DNA of 64,000 nucleotides from Sphingomonas sp. LHG3406-1 (GCF_029637485.1 NZ_CP069128.1:62001-126000), one strand, 5' to 3'. Counted from the stretch's first letter, positions 33,055 through 43,254 are shown. Notes: generated by a model from the sequence alone, not told the origin. Made by a program: numbers and translations.

Positions 33055-35730
33055 TCAGCCGGTCTTTCGATCGACGTACCAAGGCTTCAGCATCTGCACC
33101 GCTGGGGCCGACAGCGGCCGGGCGGCGAGGCGACCGAGGTCGAACTGCTCGTCGAAACGGACACCGAAGCGGTTGCGCTGGGCCCAGCGGATCGAACCGG
33201 TGACCGGACCGACCCCGACGATATCGATGGTCATCGAGTTGCCCGGTGTGACCGGCTGGACACACTCCACGAGCGCGCCCATTGCCGAAATGTTGCGCAG
33301 GCGCACTTCGACGATGTTCCCGTCGATGGCGATCAGCGCCCGCCGCATCAGCCGCTGGCGCGGCTCGCGGACATATTGGTGTCCGTCGGCCTCGACGACG
33401 CTTGCGCGCGCGAGCTTGCTCGACGTCTCGAAGTCGGCCGGCCGGCCGAAGATGTAGCCCTGGATCTGGCTGACTCCGAGGTCGCGCATCAGCTGGAGAT
33501 CGTCGTGTGTCTCGACGCCTTCGGCCACCGTGTCCATGTTGAGGCTCTCGGCGAGCGTGACGATGGCGCGGATGATGGCGGCGTTGCGGTTCGATCGGGA
33601 AGCCGCGCCGCGGACGAAGCTCTGGTCGATCTTGATCTTGTCGAACGGCGCTTTCTTCAGATAGCCGAGCGAGGAGTAGCCGGTACCGAAATCGTCGAGC
33701 GCAAGCCTGACGCCGAGCTCCTTCAGGCGGGCGAAGGTCACGTCGGTGACGTCGCTGTCGGCGAGGAACACGCCTTCGGTGATCTCCAGCTCAAGGCGCG
33801 CCGGCTTGACCATGCTTGCCTGGAGCGCGGCGCTAATTACGTCGACGATCTTCGGATCATTGAACTGAATCGGCGAAAGGTTGACCGCGACGCGGATGTT
33901 CTCCGGCCACGCCCGGGCCGCGGCAAGGGCCTGGTTCAGCACCCACTCGCCAATCGGATTGATCAGCCCGCATTCCTCGGCCAGCGGGATGAACTTCGCC
34001 GGTGAGATTGGTCCCTGCTTCGGATGGTTCCAGCGGACCAGCGCCTCGAAGCCGGCCAGTTCCTCGCCAGCGGCGCGGACGATCGGCTGGTACACGACGC
34101 ACAGCTCGTCGCGCTCGATGGCGCCGCGCAGGTCGTTCTCCAGCATCTGGCGGTTGGTGGCCTCCGAGTGCATCGAATGCTCGTAGAAGCGATGGCGTCC
34201 GCGCCCGTCCGCCTTGGCGGCGTAAAGGGCAAGGTCGGCATTGCGGATCATCGAATCCGCGCAGGACCGTCCAGGGTCGCCAATCGCGATGCCGACCGAC
34301 GCGCCGATGGTCACGCGGTGCCCGTCCAGCATGTAAGGGCGCGACACCTGTTCGATGAGCGTCTTGGCGAGGCTCTCGAGCAGGCCGATGTCGACCGTGC
34401 CGGGCAGCACCGCCTTGAACTCGTCGCCACCGAGCCGCCCGATCTGGCCATGCTCGCCCATCACACTCGTCAGCCGCTGCGCCACCTGCTTTAGCAAGGC
34501 GTCACCAGCCGGGTGGCCGAGCGTGTCGTTGACGTTCTTGAACCGGTCGAGGTCGATCAGGAAAAGCGCGCAACCCTTCTGCCGGTGCTTGGCGTTGCGT
34601 AGCCCCTCGTCGAGCGTCTGGCGCATCATTGCGCGGTTCGGCAATCCGGTCAGCGAGTCAAAGCGGGCAAGGCGGCTGATCTCCTGCTCGCTTCGGCGCT
34701 GTTCGGTAAGATCGGTGCCGATGCCGCGGAAGCCGAGGAAGCGCCCGTTGTCGTCGAAGATGGGATTGCCCGACAGCGACCAGTGCACGTCCTGGTCGCT
34801 CGCTGGGCGCACCACCACGTCCGAGAAGGGGAATCGGGCCGACAGGTGGAAGCCGAGGGTGCGCTCCTCGCGCAGTGCATCGCCGCTGCCCGTGTCGACG
34901 CTCAGAAGGTCGTTGAACTGGCGGCCGAGCAGTGCATCGGGCGTTGTCTTGAAGTCGTCGGCAAGCTGCTGGCTGACATAGGAAAGGGTGCCGGCCGGAT
35001 TGGTCTCCCAGAACCAGCCGCGACCGCTATTCTCGAATTCCTCGACGAAGTTGAGCGCCTTCTTCGCCTGCCAGTCCAGCGCAAGGCGGCGGCGCGAGCT
35101 TGCCAGCATCATGCGCGTGATGACGATCGAATAGAAGGCGCAGGCCATGCCGAGCAGCGGGATCGCCGACTTGATCAAGGGATCGTCGGAAAAGAGGTGA
35201 ACGCCAATGGTTGCGAGCAGGGCATTGATGATCGCCGCCGACGGCGAACCGATGCTGAGCATCGCCTTGACAGCGAGCCCCGCGCCGAGCGCCAGGGGCA
35301 GGAAGCTTGAATCGATGAGCCCGGGATCGGTGACTCTGCCGAACATCATCCACAGGACTCCGGTCGCCGCGAACCATAGCATGACCAGGCGGGAGGTCGT
35401 GACCGGGCTGATGCTGAGCTTCCGGCGCATCAACAGCATGGTTCCCGCAGCAAGGTCGAGAGCGATGGCGATGGCTACCGGCAGCAGCGCAAGAAGCAGG
35501 TTCTGGCCGCCTTCGGCGCCGCCTCGCATCAGCAGGATGATGCCGACGATGAAATGCGTCGCCGCGAGCAGCCATGGCGCGTAGGCCCACATCGCGATGC
35601 GCTTGCTCTGCAGCGTGAAGTCGTCGTCCGTTTCCGGCGGAAGGACGTCGAACGTCATCGCCTCGCGAACGGATACGCGGACGGGCCGACGACCGTCGGC
35701 TGGCTGGATGTCCACTCTGGTGCGGCGCAT
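33055..35730 (-). CDS. Membrane PAS-GGDEF-EAL-PilZ cyclic-di-GMP protein
   Basis: 891 residues. Five or six transmembrane helices (about 46-205) precede a PAS domain (about 225-345), a GGDEF diguanylate cyclase domain (GGDEF at 434-438), an EAL phosphodiesterase domain (EAL at 562-564) and a C-terminal PilZ-type segment (about 795-885, starting REPRQRLMRR). The EAL catalytic residues look intact: EAL, VNLSP, LEITEG, DDFGTGYSSL, KIDQSF, AEGVET. No RxxD inhibitory site is seen before GGDEF. The protein could make, degrade and bind c-di-GMP. The start is ATG 35730, whose AGGA sits in a hairpin. Confidence 0.92.
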   Translation of the reverse strand: MRRTRVDIQPADGRRPVRVSVREAMTFDVLPPETDDDFTLQSKRIAMWAYAPWLLAATHFIVGIILLMRGGAEGGQNLLLALLPVAIAIALDLAAGTMLLMRRKLSISPVTTSRLVMLWFAATGVLWMMFGRVTDPGLIDSSFLPLALGAGLAVKAMLSIGSPSAAIINALLATIGVHLFSDDPLIKSAIPLLGMACAFYSIVITRMMLASSRRRLALDWQAKKALNFVEEFENSGRGWFWETNPAGTLSYVSQQLADDFKTTPDALLGRQFNDLLSVDTGSGDALREERTLGFHLSARFPFSDVVVRPASDQDVHWSLSGNPIFDDNGRFLGFRGIGTDLTEQRRSEQEISRLARFDSLTGLPNRAMMRQTLDEGLRNAKHRQKGCALFLIDLDRFKNVNDTLGHPAGDALLKQVAQRLTSVMGEHGQIGRLGGDEFKAVLPGTVDIGLLESLAKTLIEQVSRPYMLDGHRVTIGASVGIAIGDPGRSCADSMIRNADLALYAAKADGRGRHRFYEHSMHSEATNRQMLENDLRGAIERDELCVVYQPIVRAAGEELAGFEALVRWNHPKQGPISPAKFIPLAEECGLINPIGEWVLNQALAAARAWPENIRVAVNLSPIQFNDPKIVDVISAALQASMVKPARLELEITEGVFLADSDVTDVTFARLKELGVRLALDDFGTGYSSLGYLKKAPFDKIKIDQSFVRGAASRSNRNAAIIRAIVTLAESLNMDTVAEGVETHDDLQLMRDLGVSQIQGYIFGRPADFETSSKLARASVVEADGHQYVREPRQRLMRRALIAIDGNIVEVRLRNISAMGALVECVQPVTPGNSMTIDIVGVGPVTGSIRWAQRNRFGVRFDEQFDLGRLAARPLSAPAVQMLKPWYVDRKTG

Positions 35731-35731
35731 G

Positions 35732-35768
35732 ACTGGTCCTGTGCTCGATCCCCCCGAGCAGGACCAGT
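35732..35768 (-). promoter_or_regulatory. Leader hairpin covering the ribosome-binding site of the c-di-GMP gene
   Basis: Arms 35732-35739 with 35761-35768 (8 bp) and 35742-35747 with 35755-35760 (6 bp) pair across a 2-nt bulge, giving a 14-bp stem with a 7-nt loop. On the minus strand the 3' arm contains AGGAC, the Shine-Dalgarno 6 nt from the ATG at 35730. The structure could mask translation initiation, or serve partly as a terminator. Confidence 0.55.
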
Positions 35769-35818
35769 TATGCGCAAACGCGTTAACGGATTGTCACATC
35801 CGCGCGCTTAACTTGCCA

Positions 35819-36751
35819 TCAACCCTGTTCGGGAAGGAAGTCCGGCACCGACAGGTAGCGCTCGCCCGTGTCATAGTTGAACCCGAGCACCCGCGGATTG
35901 GGGCCGAGCTCCGGCAGCTTCTGGGCGACGGCCGACAGGGTCGCGCCCGAACTGATGCCGACCAGCATTCCTTCCTCGCGAGCGGCGCGACGGGCCATTT
36001 CCTTGGCATCCTCCGGCGCGACCTGGATCACGCCATCCAGGACCTCGGTATCGAGGTTGGTCGGGATGAATCCGGCACCGATGCCCTGGATCGGGTGGGG
36101 CGCGGGCTGGCCGCCGGAAATGACCGGCGACAGCGTCGGCTCGACCGCGAACACCTTGAGGTTCGGCCAGCGCTTCTTGAGCTCGCGGCCGACGGCAGTG
36201 ATGTGGCCGCCGGTGCCGACACCAGTGACCAGCGCGTCGAAGCCGCGATCGTCGTCACCGAAGTCGGCAAGGATCTCGGGCACGGTGGTGGCGAGATGGA
36301 CCTCGATATTGGCCGGATTGTCGAACTGCTGCGGCATCCAGGCGCCGGGCGTCTCGGCGACGATCTCCTCGGCGCGCGCGATGGCGCCCTTCATGCCCTT
36401 CTCGCGCGGGGTGAGATCGAAGGTGGCGCCGAAGGCGAGCATCAGCCGCCGCCGCTCGATGCTCATGCTCTCCGGCATAACGAGGATCAGCTTGTAGCCC
36501 TTGACCGCCGCGACCATCGCCAGGCCCACGCCGGTGTTGCCGCTGGTCGGCTCGACGATGACGCCGCCGGGCTTGAGCTTGCCGTCGCGCTCCGCCGCCT
36601 CGATCATCGACACCGCGATGCGATCCTTGATCGAACCTGCCGGATTGGACCGTTCGGACTTGATCCACACTTCGGCCGCCGAGCCGAACAGCCGGTTGAT
36701 CCGGATGTGCGGGGTGTTTCCGATGGTGGTGAGAATATTGTCGGCCTTCAC
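35819..36751 (-). CDS. cysK: Cysteine synthase A
   Basis: 310 residues. O-acetylserine sulfhydrylase makes cysteine from O-acetylserine and sulfide with PLP. Lys42 in [11 protein letters not shown] forms the Schiff base; [11 protein letters not shown] binds substrate, [13 protein letters not shown] binds the PLP phosphate, and GISSGA is near the C-terminus. The GTG at 36751 is used ([14 protein letters not shown]), with AGGAG 8 nt upstream and a GTGA overlap with the MFS gene stop. Confidence 0.95.
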   Translation of the reverse strand: MKADNILTTIGNTPHIRINRLFGSAAEVWIKSERSNPAGSIKDRIAVSMIEAAERDGKLKPGGVIVEPTSGNTGVGLAMVAAVKGYKLILVMPESMSIERRRLMLAFGATFDLTPREKGMKGAIARAEEIVAETPGAWMPQQFDNPANIEVHLATTVPEILADFGDDDRGFDALVTGVGTGGHITAVGRELKKRWPNLKVFAVEPTLSPVISGGQPAPHPIQGIGAGFIPTNLDTEVLDGVIQVAPEDAKEMARRAAREEGMLVGISSGATLSAVAQKLPELGPNPRVLGFNYDTGERYLSVPDFLPEQG

Positions 36752-38031
36752 GCAGGTTTCTCCTCTTGGACTGCTTGGGCGAGCACTTCTGGCGGCGGGT
36801 CGAAGGTCTTCGCCCGCCTGAGTTCGGGAAACAGATAGGACCACGCCCCGGCAATACCAATGGCTGCGGCGCCGCCGGCGACCACCGCGCCGACCGGACC
36901 GAGCAGCGCGGCGGCAAGGCCGGACTGCAGTTCGCCAAGCTCGTTCGAGGCGCTGATGGCCAGTCCGCTCACCGCCGATACCCGCCCGCGCATCATGTCG
37001 GGCGTGTGCAGCTGAACCAGGCTCGAGCGGACGTAGACGCTCAGCATGTCGGCCGCGCCGAGCAGCGCAAGGATGAGAAGGCTGAGCGGCAAGGAGGTGG
37101 ACAGGCCGAAGAAGATCGTCAGCGCGCCGAAGGCGGCGACGCTCAACAGCATCTTGACCCCGACATTATGCTTCAGCGGCTGCCAGGCAAACCAGCCGGC
37201 GACCAGCGCGGCCCCGACCGCCGGCGCGCCGCGCATCAGACCGAGCCCTTCCGTCCCCACCTGGAGGATGTCGCGGGCGAACACCGGAAGCATTGCCGTG
37301 GCGCCGCCCAGCAGCACCGCGAACAGATCGAGCGTGATGGCGCCCAGCAGGAAGCGGCGGCGGCGGACGAAGGTCAGGCCTTCGACCATCTGCCGGATGG
37401 GATGGGGATGCCCCTGCATCGGCGGTGGCACGATGCGCCGGATCGGGGTGAGCAGCAGCGCCGCCAGGGCCAGGAGGACGGCCGCTGCCCAATAGGGAAG
37501 GGGCGCGCCGACAGCATAGAGGAAGCCGCCCAGCGCAGGCCCGGCGACGGACGCCGACTGCCACGCAATGGACGAGAGTGCGATTGCCTTGGGCAGCAGA
37601 TCGGGCGGGACGATGTTGGGCGCGATCGCCGACATGCTCGGTCCGACGAACACCCGCGCAACACCGTGCATGGCGGCGAGGGTGAACAGCAGGGGCAGGT
37701 TCAGCACCTCGTTCCAGGTCGCAAGGCCGAGGCAGAGGGCGACCAGCATGTCAATGCCGTTGGCGATCCGCGCCACCGTCCGCCGCTCAAACCGGTCCGC
37801 GGTCCAGCCGGCGACGGGGGTGAGCAAGGCCAGCGGCACGAACTGCACCGCGCCCAGCAGTCCCAGCATCAGCGCGCCGTCGCGGATGCTCATGCCGTAA
37901 TCGGCGCGCGCGACGTCGTAGACCTGGTAGCCGATGATCACGACCATCCCCATGGTCGCCAGCACCGCGAAGAAGCGCGCGCACCAATAGAGGCGGAAGT
38001 CGCGGATCTGCAGCGGAGAGGTTGGGGACAT
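36748..38031 (-). CDS. MFS transporter, enterobactin-exporter-like
   Basis: About 427 residues with twelve predicted membrane helices. The family loop between helices 2 and 3 appears as [17 protein letters not shown], and [25 protein letters not shown] resembles the EntS/MFS_3 subgroup. A soluble C-terminal tail ends [13 protein letters not shown]. The substrate is unknown. The ATG at 38031 follows the truA stop by 2 nt (TGAGCATG), and the stop overlaps cysK, so fmt-truA-MFS-cysK form one coupled leftward operon. Confidence 0.85.
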   Translation of the reverse strand: MSPTSPLQIRDFRLYWCARFFAVLATMGMVVIIGYQVYDVARADYGMSIRDGALMLGLLGAVQFVPLALLTPVAGWTADRFERRTVARIANGIDMLVALCLGLATWNEVLNLPLLFTLAAMHGVARVFVGPSMSAIAPNIVPPDLLPKAIALSSIAWQSASVAGPALGGFLYAVGAPLPYWAAAVLLALAALLLTPIRRIVPPPMQGHPHPIRQMVEGLTFVRRRRFLLGAITLDLFAVLLGGATAMLPVFARDILQVGTEGLGLMRGAPAVGAALVAGWFAWQPLKHNVGVKMLLSVAAFGALTIFFGLSTSLPLSLLILALLGAADMLSVYVRSSLVQLHTPDMMRGRVSAVSGLAISASNELGELQSGLAAALLGPVGAVVAGGAAAIGIAGAWSYLFPELRRAKTFDPPPEVLAQAVQEEKPA

Positions 38032-38033
38032 GC

Positions 38034-38786
38034 TCAAGCGTCCGGGCTCTCGTAAACTGCCCCGGCAAAGTAAAGCCCCTCGGCCGGCGCATTGAGCCCG
38101 AGGGCGGCGCGGTCCCTGGCGTCGAGCGCCTGCTTCATCTCGTCCGGCGACCACTGGCCCATACCGACGAGCCCGAGGCAGCCGACCATCGAGCGCACCT
38201 GGTGATGGAGGAAGCTTCGCGCCGCGGCATGAACGTGGATCTCGTCGCCGACCCGCTCCAGCGTCAGCCGGTCGAGCGTCTTCACCGGACTGTCCGACTG
38301 GCAATGGACCGAGCGGAAGGTGGTGAAATCATGCCGGCCGACGAGGTGGACGGCAGCAGCCTGCATCGCTGCCAGATCGAGCGGCTTGGCAATTCGCCAT
38401 GCTCGGCCCTTGTCCAGCGTCAACGGTGCGCGTCGATTGGCAATCCGGTAGAGATAGCGCCGCCCGAGGCAAGAAAAACGCGCATGCCAGTCGTCCGCCA
38501 CGGGCTCGGCCGACAGCACCGCGACCGGCGCCGGGCGGAGCAGCGCGTTCAGCCCTTCCATCAGCCGGACGGGCGCGAGCTCCTTTGCGAGCTCGACATG
38601 CACCGGCATCGCCAGCGCATGGACTCCCGCGTCGGTCCGGCCGGCGGCGTGGGCGGTGACCTGCTCTCCGGTCATCTTGTGCGCCGCTTGCTCTAGCGCG
38701 CCCTGCACCGATGGCCCATGGTCCTGGCGCTGCCAGCCCATGAACGGCGCGCCGTCCCATTCGAGGATCAGCTTCCAGCGGGTCAC
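38034..38786 (-). CDS. truA: tRNA pseudouridine(38-40) synthase TruA
   Basis: 250 residues. TruA converts uridines 38-40 of the tRNA anticodon arm to pseudouridine. The catalytic Asp52 is in [45 protein letters not shown] and the C-terminal [12 protein letters not shown] motifs are conserved. The GTG at 38786 overlaps the fmt stop (GTGA). Confidence 0.96.
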   Translation of the reverse strand: MTRWKLILEWDGAPFMGWQRQDHGPSVQGALEQAAHKMTGEQVTAHAAGRTDAGVHALAMPVHVELAKELAPVRLMEGLNALLRPAPVAVLSAEPVADDWHARFSCLGRRYLYRIANRRAPLTLDKGRAWRIAKPLDLAAMQAAAVHLVGRHDFTTFRSVHCQSDSPVKTLDRLTLERVGDEIHVHAAARSFLHHQVRSMVGCLGLVGMGQWSPDEMKQALDARDRAALGLNAPAEGLYFAGAVYESPDA

Positions 38787-39685
38787 GAGAGGATGGTGCC
38801 GGCCGGAATGGCGAAACCGCGCAGCAACTCGTCCGTCGGCATCGCCCGGCCACCGGCCCGCTGGACCAGCGACGGCCGCAGCCCGCCGCTTCCGCACGCG
38901 ATGGTCAGCGCGTCGTCCATGACCGTGCCGGGCGGTGCCGAAATACCATGGACCAGCTCGGCCTCGAGCAGCTTGACCCGCTCGCCACCCGCTTTGAACC
39001 AGGCGCCCGGCGCCGGGGCGAAGGCGCGGACCTGGCGCTCGGTGCACGTCGCCGCGCGGCTCCAGTCGATCCGCGCCTCGGCCTTGGCGATCTTCGGCGC
39101 CAGCGTGACGCCATCTTTCGGCTGAACGCGCGGCGGGGAAGGGGAGGCCAGCTCCTCCACCATCAGCCGGGCGCCCATATGGGCGAGCTCCGCGGTCAGC
39201 CGACCGACATCCTTGGTCCCGACCGGCGTCCGCCCGACCCGCAGCATCGGGCCGGTATCGAGTCCGGCCTCCATCTGCATGATGGTGACCCCCGTCTCCT
39301 CGTCGCCGGCAAGGATGGCGCGGTGGATGGGTGCCGCGCCCCGCCAGCGGGGCAGCAGGCTTGCATGAACGTTGAGGCAGCCGCGCGCCGGTGCATCAAG
39401 GATCGGCTGCGGCAGTAGCAGCCCATAGGCCGCGACCACCGCCGCATCTGCCTTCACCGCCGCGAACCTCTCCTGCTCTTCCGCACTCCGAAGCCGCTCG
39501 GGCGAACGCACCTCCAGCCCAAGCGCTTCCGCACGCAGCTGGACCGCGGTCGGCTGCAGCTTCTTGCCTCTCTGTGCGGGGCGGGGTGGCTGGCAATAAA
39601 CCGCCGCTATCTCGTGCCCGGCCTCGACTAGGGCATCGAGCGTCGGCACCGCGAAAGCCGGTGATCCCATGAAGATAAGCCGCAT
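38783..39685 (-). CDS. fmt: Methionyl-tRNA formyltransferase
   Basis: 300 residues. Fmt formylates initiator methionyl-tRNA. The N-terminal [19 protein letters not shown], catalytic [21 protein letters not shown] (Asn/His) and [11 protein letters not shown] motifs are intact, followed by the OB-fold C-terminal domain. The deformylase gene (def), often next to fmt, is not beside it here; recR starts divergently 49 nt away. Confidence 0.96.
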   Translation of the reverse strand: MRLIFMGSPAFAVPTLDALVEAGHEIAAVYCQPPRPAQRGKKLQPTAVQLRAEALGLEVRSPERLRSAEEQERFAAVKADAAVVAAYGLLLPQPILDAPARGCLNVHASLLPRWRGAAPIHRAILAGDEETGVTIMQMEAGLDTGPMLRVGRTPVGTKDVGRLTAELAHMGARLMVEELASPSPPRVQPKDGVTLAPKIAKAEARIDWSRAATCTERQVRAFAPAPGAWFKAGGERVKLLEAELVHGISAPPGTVMDDALTIACGSGGLRPSLVQRAGGRAMPTDELLRGFAIPAGTILS

Positions 39686-39734
39686 GGCGCTGCGCTATGG
39701 CGGAAAGCTCCCGCTTTTCCTATCTGCTTGGGGA

Positions 39735-40331
39735 ATGGCCTCCCAGGAAATCGAAGCGCTGGCGAACGCACTGGCCCGGCTGCCCGGGCTCGGCCCCCGG
39801 TCGGCCCGCCGCGCCGTGCTTCACCTGATGAAGCGGCGTGAAGGCGCGCTCATGCCCCTGCTCGGCGCGCTGCAGACGGTGGCGGAGAAGCTCGCCACCT
39901 GCTCGACCTGCGGCAATGTCGACACGCACGATCCCTGCTCCATCTGCGCCGATCCGCGCCGAGACGAGAAGAGCCTGTGCGTGGTGGAGGAAGTCTCAGA
40001 CCTGTGGGCGCTCGACCGCTCGCGCCTCTTCCCCGGTCGATTCCACGTGCTCGGCGGCCGGCTGAGCGCGCTCGAAGGCGTCCGGCCCGAGGATCTCGCC
40101 ATCGACGGCCTGCTTCGGCGAGTCGCGGCCGGCGGGATCGACGAGGTGGTGCTGGCGATGAACGCGACGCTCGAAGGCCAGACCACCGCCCATTATCTCG
40201 CCGAGCGGCTGGAGAAGTTCCCGGTTCGCCTGACCCAGCTCGCCCATGGCCTGCCGGTCGGCGGTGAGCTCGACTATCTCGACGAAGGCACGCTGGCGCA
40301 GGCGCTCCGGGCGCGGCGCCCGGTCGCCTGA
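39735..40331 (+). CDS. recR: Recombination mediator RecR
   Basis: 198 residues, the standard length. RecR works with RecO/RecF to load RecA at gaps. The helix-hairpin-helix [19 protein letters not shown] is at the N-terminus. The C4 zinc motif [16 protein letters not shown] (about residues 57-72) and the Toprim domain with [16 protein letters not shown] and [13 protein letters not shown] follow. ATG 39735 is chosen by homology; an upstream in-frame ATG at 39669 would overlap fmt. Confidence 0.96.
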   Translation: MASQEIEALANALARLPGLGPRSARRAVLHLMKRREGALMPLLGALQTVAEKLATCSTCGNVDTHDPCSICADPRRDEKSLCVVEEVSDLWALDRSRLFPGRFHVLGGRLSALEGVRPEDLAIDGLLRRVAAGGIDEVVLAMNATLEGQTTAHYLAERLEKFPVRLTQLAHGLPVGGELDYLDEGTLAQALRARRPVA

Positions 40332-40339
40332 CGAGCGGC

Positions 40340-40921
40340 ATGCGCGACCGCGACCTTGTCCGCCTGCACTGGCCGGAATCGCTCCGACCCGCTTTCGACG
40401 CGCTCTTCGGGCTCGACGATCGGCTGGCCGACGTGGCGCTCGGCGCCGCCCAGCCGGCGCTTGCCGCGATCAAGCTCGCCTGGTGGCGCGACCAGCTTGC
40501 CGTCCTCGATACCCAGCCGCCGCCGCCCGAGCCGGTGCTCCTCAAGGTCGCGTCCGAGCTGATGCCGGCGGGATTAGCCGGTGCCGACTGCGCCGCCCTC
40601 GCGGAGGGCTGGATGGCCGCAGTCGCGGAAGAGGCCGACCCGGCGCCGCGCGGGACTGCGCTCTTCGCCTTGCTTGGCCGGCTGCTCGGCCATGAGGCGA
40701 GCGGCGGCGAGGCCTTCTCCCGCGCCGACCTCGCGCGCCGCACCGGCGACCCGGCCTGGCTGGCGAAGCTCCCGCCCGTGCCGTCGCCGCGCCCGGCCCG
40801 GCCCATTACCCTGCTCGACGCTCTCGGTCGCCGCGACGCCGCCCGCTTCTGGCCGCCCGAGCCCGAAGCAACGCCGGGAAGAAGCTGGACCCTCATCCGC
40901 CATCGCCTGACCGGGCGTTGA
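40340..40921 (+). CDS. Short squalene/phytoene synthase-fold protein (NDUFAF6-like)
   Basis: 193 residues. AAIKLAWWRDQLAVLD corresponds to the RLAWWRDAL motif of the squalene/phytoene synthase superfamily branch related to mitochondrial NDUFAF6. The protein is shorter than true synthases (~280-350) and lacks the DxxxD magnesium motifs, so catalysis of prenyl condensation is unlikely. NDUFAF6 helps assemble respiratory complex I; a similar role here is only a suggestion. It starts 8 nt after the recR stop and is likely co-transcribed. Confidence 0.65.
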   Translation: MRDRDLVRLHWPESLRPAFDALFGLDDRLADVALGAAQPALAAIKLAWWRDQLAVLDTQPPPPEPVLLKVASELMPAGLAGADCAALAEGWMAAVAEEADPAPRGTALFALLGRLLGHEASGGEAFSRADLARRTGDPAWLAKLPPVPSPRPARPITLLDALGRRDAARFWPPEPEATPGRSWTLIRHRLTGR

Positions 40922-40982
40922 CGGCGGACATAAACTGGCAGACACTTACCGCAGCCGGATCGCATGACACCAGGAGGTCGTC

Positions 40983-41429
40983 ATGACCCGCCTTATTGCC
41001 GGCTCCGTCGCTGCCCTTCTGCTATCGTCGGGCGCCGTTCTCTTCTTTACCAGCAAGGCCGCCGAACCGGCCGCGACCGCGCCGCCCATCGCAAGGGCCG
41101 CGCCGCTGGTTCCCGCAGCGCTCCCTAGGACCGATTATCGAGCCCCGCCGCTTGCCAGTCCCAAGAGCCGCGAGGAGAAGCGCTTCGCCCGTGCCGATCG
41201 GGACGATGACGGGCGGATCACCGCGGCCGAACTGTTCGAGCCGCGCCGGAAGGCGTTCGCCAAGCTCGACAAGGACGGCAACGGCGCGCTCAGCTTCGAG
41301 GAATGGGCGGCGAAGACCGTCGACAAGTTCGCCAGCGCCGACGGCGACCGCTCCGGCTGGCTGACGCCGGCCGAATATGCCTCGACCGCACCCCCGCCAG
41401 TCAAGCGCAAGGCGGTGTGTTCCTGCTGA
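40983..41429 (+). CDS. Secreted EF-hand calcium-binding protein
   Basis: 148 residues with an N-terminal signal/anchor (LIAGSVAALLLSSGAVLFF). A proline/alanine linker leads to three EF-hand-like loops: DRDDDGRITAAE (about 71-82), DKDGNGALSFEE (about 95-106) and DGDRSGWLTPAE (about 120-131). The third loop is less canonical. It ends with KAVCSC. Bacterial proteins of this type bind calcium in the envelope; no partner is evident. AGGAGG precedes the ATG. Confidence 0.82.
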   Translation: MTRLIAGSVAALLLSSGAVLFFTSKAAEPAATAPPIARAAPLVPAALPRTDYRAPPLASPKSREEKRFARADRDDDGRITAAELFEPRRKAFAKLDKDGNGALSFEEWAAKTVDKFASADGDRSGWLTPAEYASTAPPPVKRKAVCSC

Positions 41430-41498
41430 TTTGCGAATGACTTAGCTGTTGTGTATTATCGGCTACGGGCCTTTTTTCCGGTCCGGAAAGGCCGCCCT

Positions 41499-41909
41499 TT
41501 GCAGTACAAGCGTCTCGCCTACACCAGCCTCGCCGCGCTCGATCTCAGTGTCGACCAGTTGTTCGACATCGGGCAGACCGCCCGTGACTTGAACGCGCTC
41601 GATGGTGTGACGGGGCTGCTGCTGTTCAACGGCACGCACTTCCTCCAGTGGGTCGAAGGCGCGCCGGAGACGGTCGACGAGCTGATGGAGCGCCTGCGCC
41701 GCGACCAGAGGCACAGCGCTGTCGAGGTGCGCGAGACGCAGCTGGCGAACGACCGGCTGTTCCCGGACTGGTCGATGAAGCTCGTCCGCGTTCGTTCCGA
41801 GCTTATCCACGCCCATGACGACGTGCTCCAAGCGCTTCCCGCTGGACTTCCGGACTCCATCCGCGAGCGGATTGCCGGAATGGTCGAACTCATCTCGGTC
41901 GAGGTCTGA
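41499..41909 (+). CDS. BLUF-domain blue-light photoreceptor
   Basis: About 136 residues, a single BLUF domain with a short C-terminal helical extension. The flavin-binding triad is visible: Tyr in RLAYTSLAA (about residue 8), Asn in ARDLNALDGVTGLLLF, and Gln in FLQWVEG. RRDQRHSAVEV and the later RLFPDWSMKLV (Trp) also match. Short BLUF proteins bind FAD and signal through partner proteins. Initiation probably uses the TTG at 41499 with AAAGG 8 nt upstream, giving the family N-terminus; a GTG at 41451 is the longer alternative. Confidence 0.85.
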   Translation: MQYKRLAYTSLAALDLSVDQLFDIGQTARDLNALDGVTGLLLFNGTHFLQWVEGAPETVDELMERLRRDQRHSAVEVRETQLANDRLFPDWSMKLVRVRSELIHAHDDVLQALPAGLPDSIRERIAGMVELISVEV

Positions 41910-41913
41910 GCCT

Positions 41914-43254
41914 TTAGGCGGCGACCGCTTCCGCCGCTTGCCCCGTCTCCGCCAGCCACGCACCGAAGGCGTCGCGCGCGCGGTCGGTGTAGGCCTTCTT
42001 GCGATCGGCCTTCCTGAACCGCTCGGCAAGCGGCGGCATCAGCCCGAAATTGACGTTCATCGGTTGAAACGTCTCGGGATTGGCGTCGCCCGTGATGTGG
42101 CCGAGCAAGGCGCCGAGCGCCGTCGTGTTCGGCGGCGCAGGAAGGCTCTCCCCGCGTGCTTCGGCCGCGGCGAACCGGGCCGCGATGAGGCCGATGGCTG
42201 CGCTCTCGACATAGCCCTCGCAGCCGGTGATCTGACCGGCGAAGCGGATGTTCGGCCGGCTCTTCAGCCGGAGCGAGCGGTCGAGCAGCTCGGGACTGCG
42301 GATGAAGCTGTTGCGGTGGATGCCGCCCAGCCGCGCGAACTCGGCCTTCTCCAGCCCCGGAATGGTGCGGAAGATTTCGACCTGCGCCCCGTGGCGGAGC
42401 TTGGTCTGGAAGCCGACCATGTTCCACAAGGTGCCGCTCGCATTGTCCTGCCGCAGCTGCACGCAGGCATGGGGCCACCGCCCGGTCCTGGGATCGTCGA
42501 GCCCGACGCCTTTCAGCGGCCCGAAGCGGAGCGTCTCCGGCCCACGCTCCGCCATCACCTCGATCGGCATGCAGCCCTCGAAGTAAGGCGTATCCTTCTC
42601 CCACTCCTTGAACTCGGTCTTCTCGCCCGCATTCAGCGCGGCGACGAAGGCTTCGTACTGCTCGCGGCTGAGCGGGCAGTTTATGTAATCGTCGCCCCCC
42701 TTGCCCCAGCGTGCAGCCTTCCAGGCGACATCCATGTCGATGCTGTCGCCGTGGACGATCGGCGCGATGGCGTCGAAGAAGGCAAGGGCGTCCCTGCCGG
42801 TCTCGGCGGCGATCGACTCCGCCAGCGCCGAACCGGTCAGCGGTCCGGTCGCGATGATCGCCGGATGGTCGGGCAGCGCATCCACCCGCTCGCGCACGAT
42901 GCTGATGTTGGGGTGGCTCTCGAGCGCTTCGGTCACCCGCGCGGCGAAACCCTCGCGGTCTACCGCCAGCGCCGATCCTGCCGGGACCCGCGTCGCGTCG
43001 GCGCAACGCATGACCAGCGATCCCATCCGCCGCATTTCCTGGTGCAGCAGCCCGACGCAATTATTCTCCGCATCGTCCGAGCGGAAGCTGTTGGAGCAGA
43101 CCATCTCGGCCAGCCGGTCGCTCTCGTGCGCCGGGGTCATGTCCCCACCGCCGCGCATCTCGCTAATGCGCACCTTCAGCCCCGCTTCGGCGAGTTGCCA
43201 CGCGGCTTCCGACCCGGCGAGCCCGCCGCCGATGATGTGAATGTCGTGAGTCAT
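41914..43254 (-). CDS. trmFO: tRNA m5U54 methyltransferase TrmFO (folate/FAD-dependent)
   Basis: 446 residues. TrmFO makes ribothymidine at position 54 of tRNA using methylene-tetrahydrofolate and FADH2. The FAD-binding [17 protein letters not shown] at the N-terminus, [23 protein letters not shown], and [11 protein letters not shown] are characteristic, as is [20 protein letters not shown] 43254 overlaps the stop of the upstream membrane-protein gene by 4 nt. It ends 4 nt from the convergent BLUF gene. Confidence 0.95.
   Translation of the reverse strand: MTHDIHIIGGGLAGSEAAWQLAEAGLKVRISEMRGGGDMTPAHESDRLAEMVCSNSFRSDDAENNCVGLLHQEMRRMGSLVMRCADATRVPAGSALAVDREGFAARVTEALESHPNISIVRERVDALPDHPAIIATGPLTGSALAESIAAETGRDALAFFDAIAPIVHGDSIDMDVAWKAARWGKGGDDYINCPLSREQYEAFVAALNAGEKTEFKEWEKDTPYFEGCMPIEVMAERGPETLRFGPLKGVGLDDPRTGRWPHACVQLRQDNASGTLWNMVGFQTKLRHGAQVEIFRTIPGLEKAEFARLGGIHRNSFIRSPELLDRSLRLKSRPNIRFAGQITGCEGYVESAAIGLIAARFAAAEARGESLPAPPNTTALGALLGHITGDANPETFQPMNVNFGLMPPLAERFRKADRKKAYTDRARDAFGAWLAETGQAAEAVAA

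Noticed and set aside
39686..39734. A peptide deformylase gene between fmt and recR, as in many relatives
   Set aside because: Only 49 nt separate the two start codons; no coding space remains.
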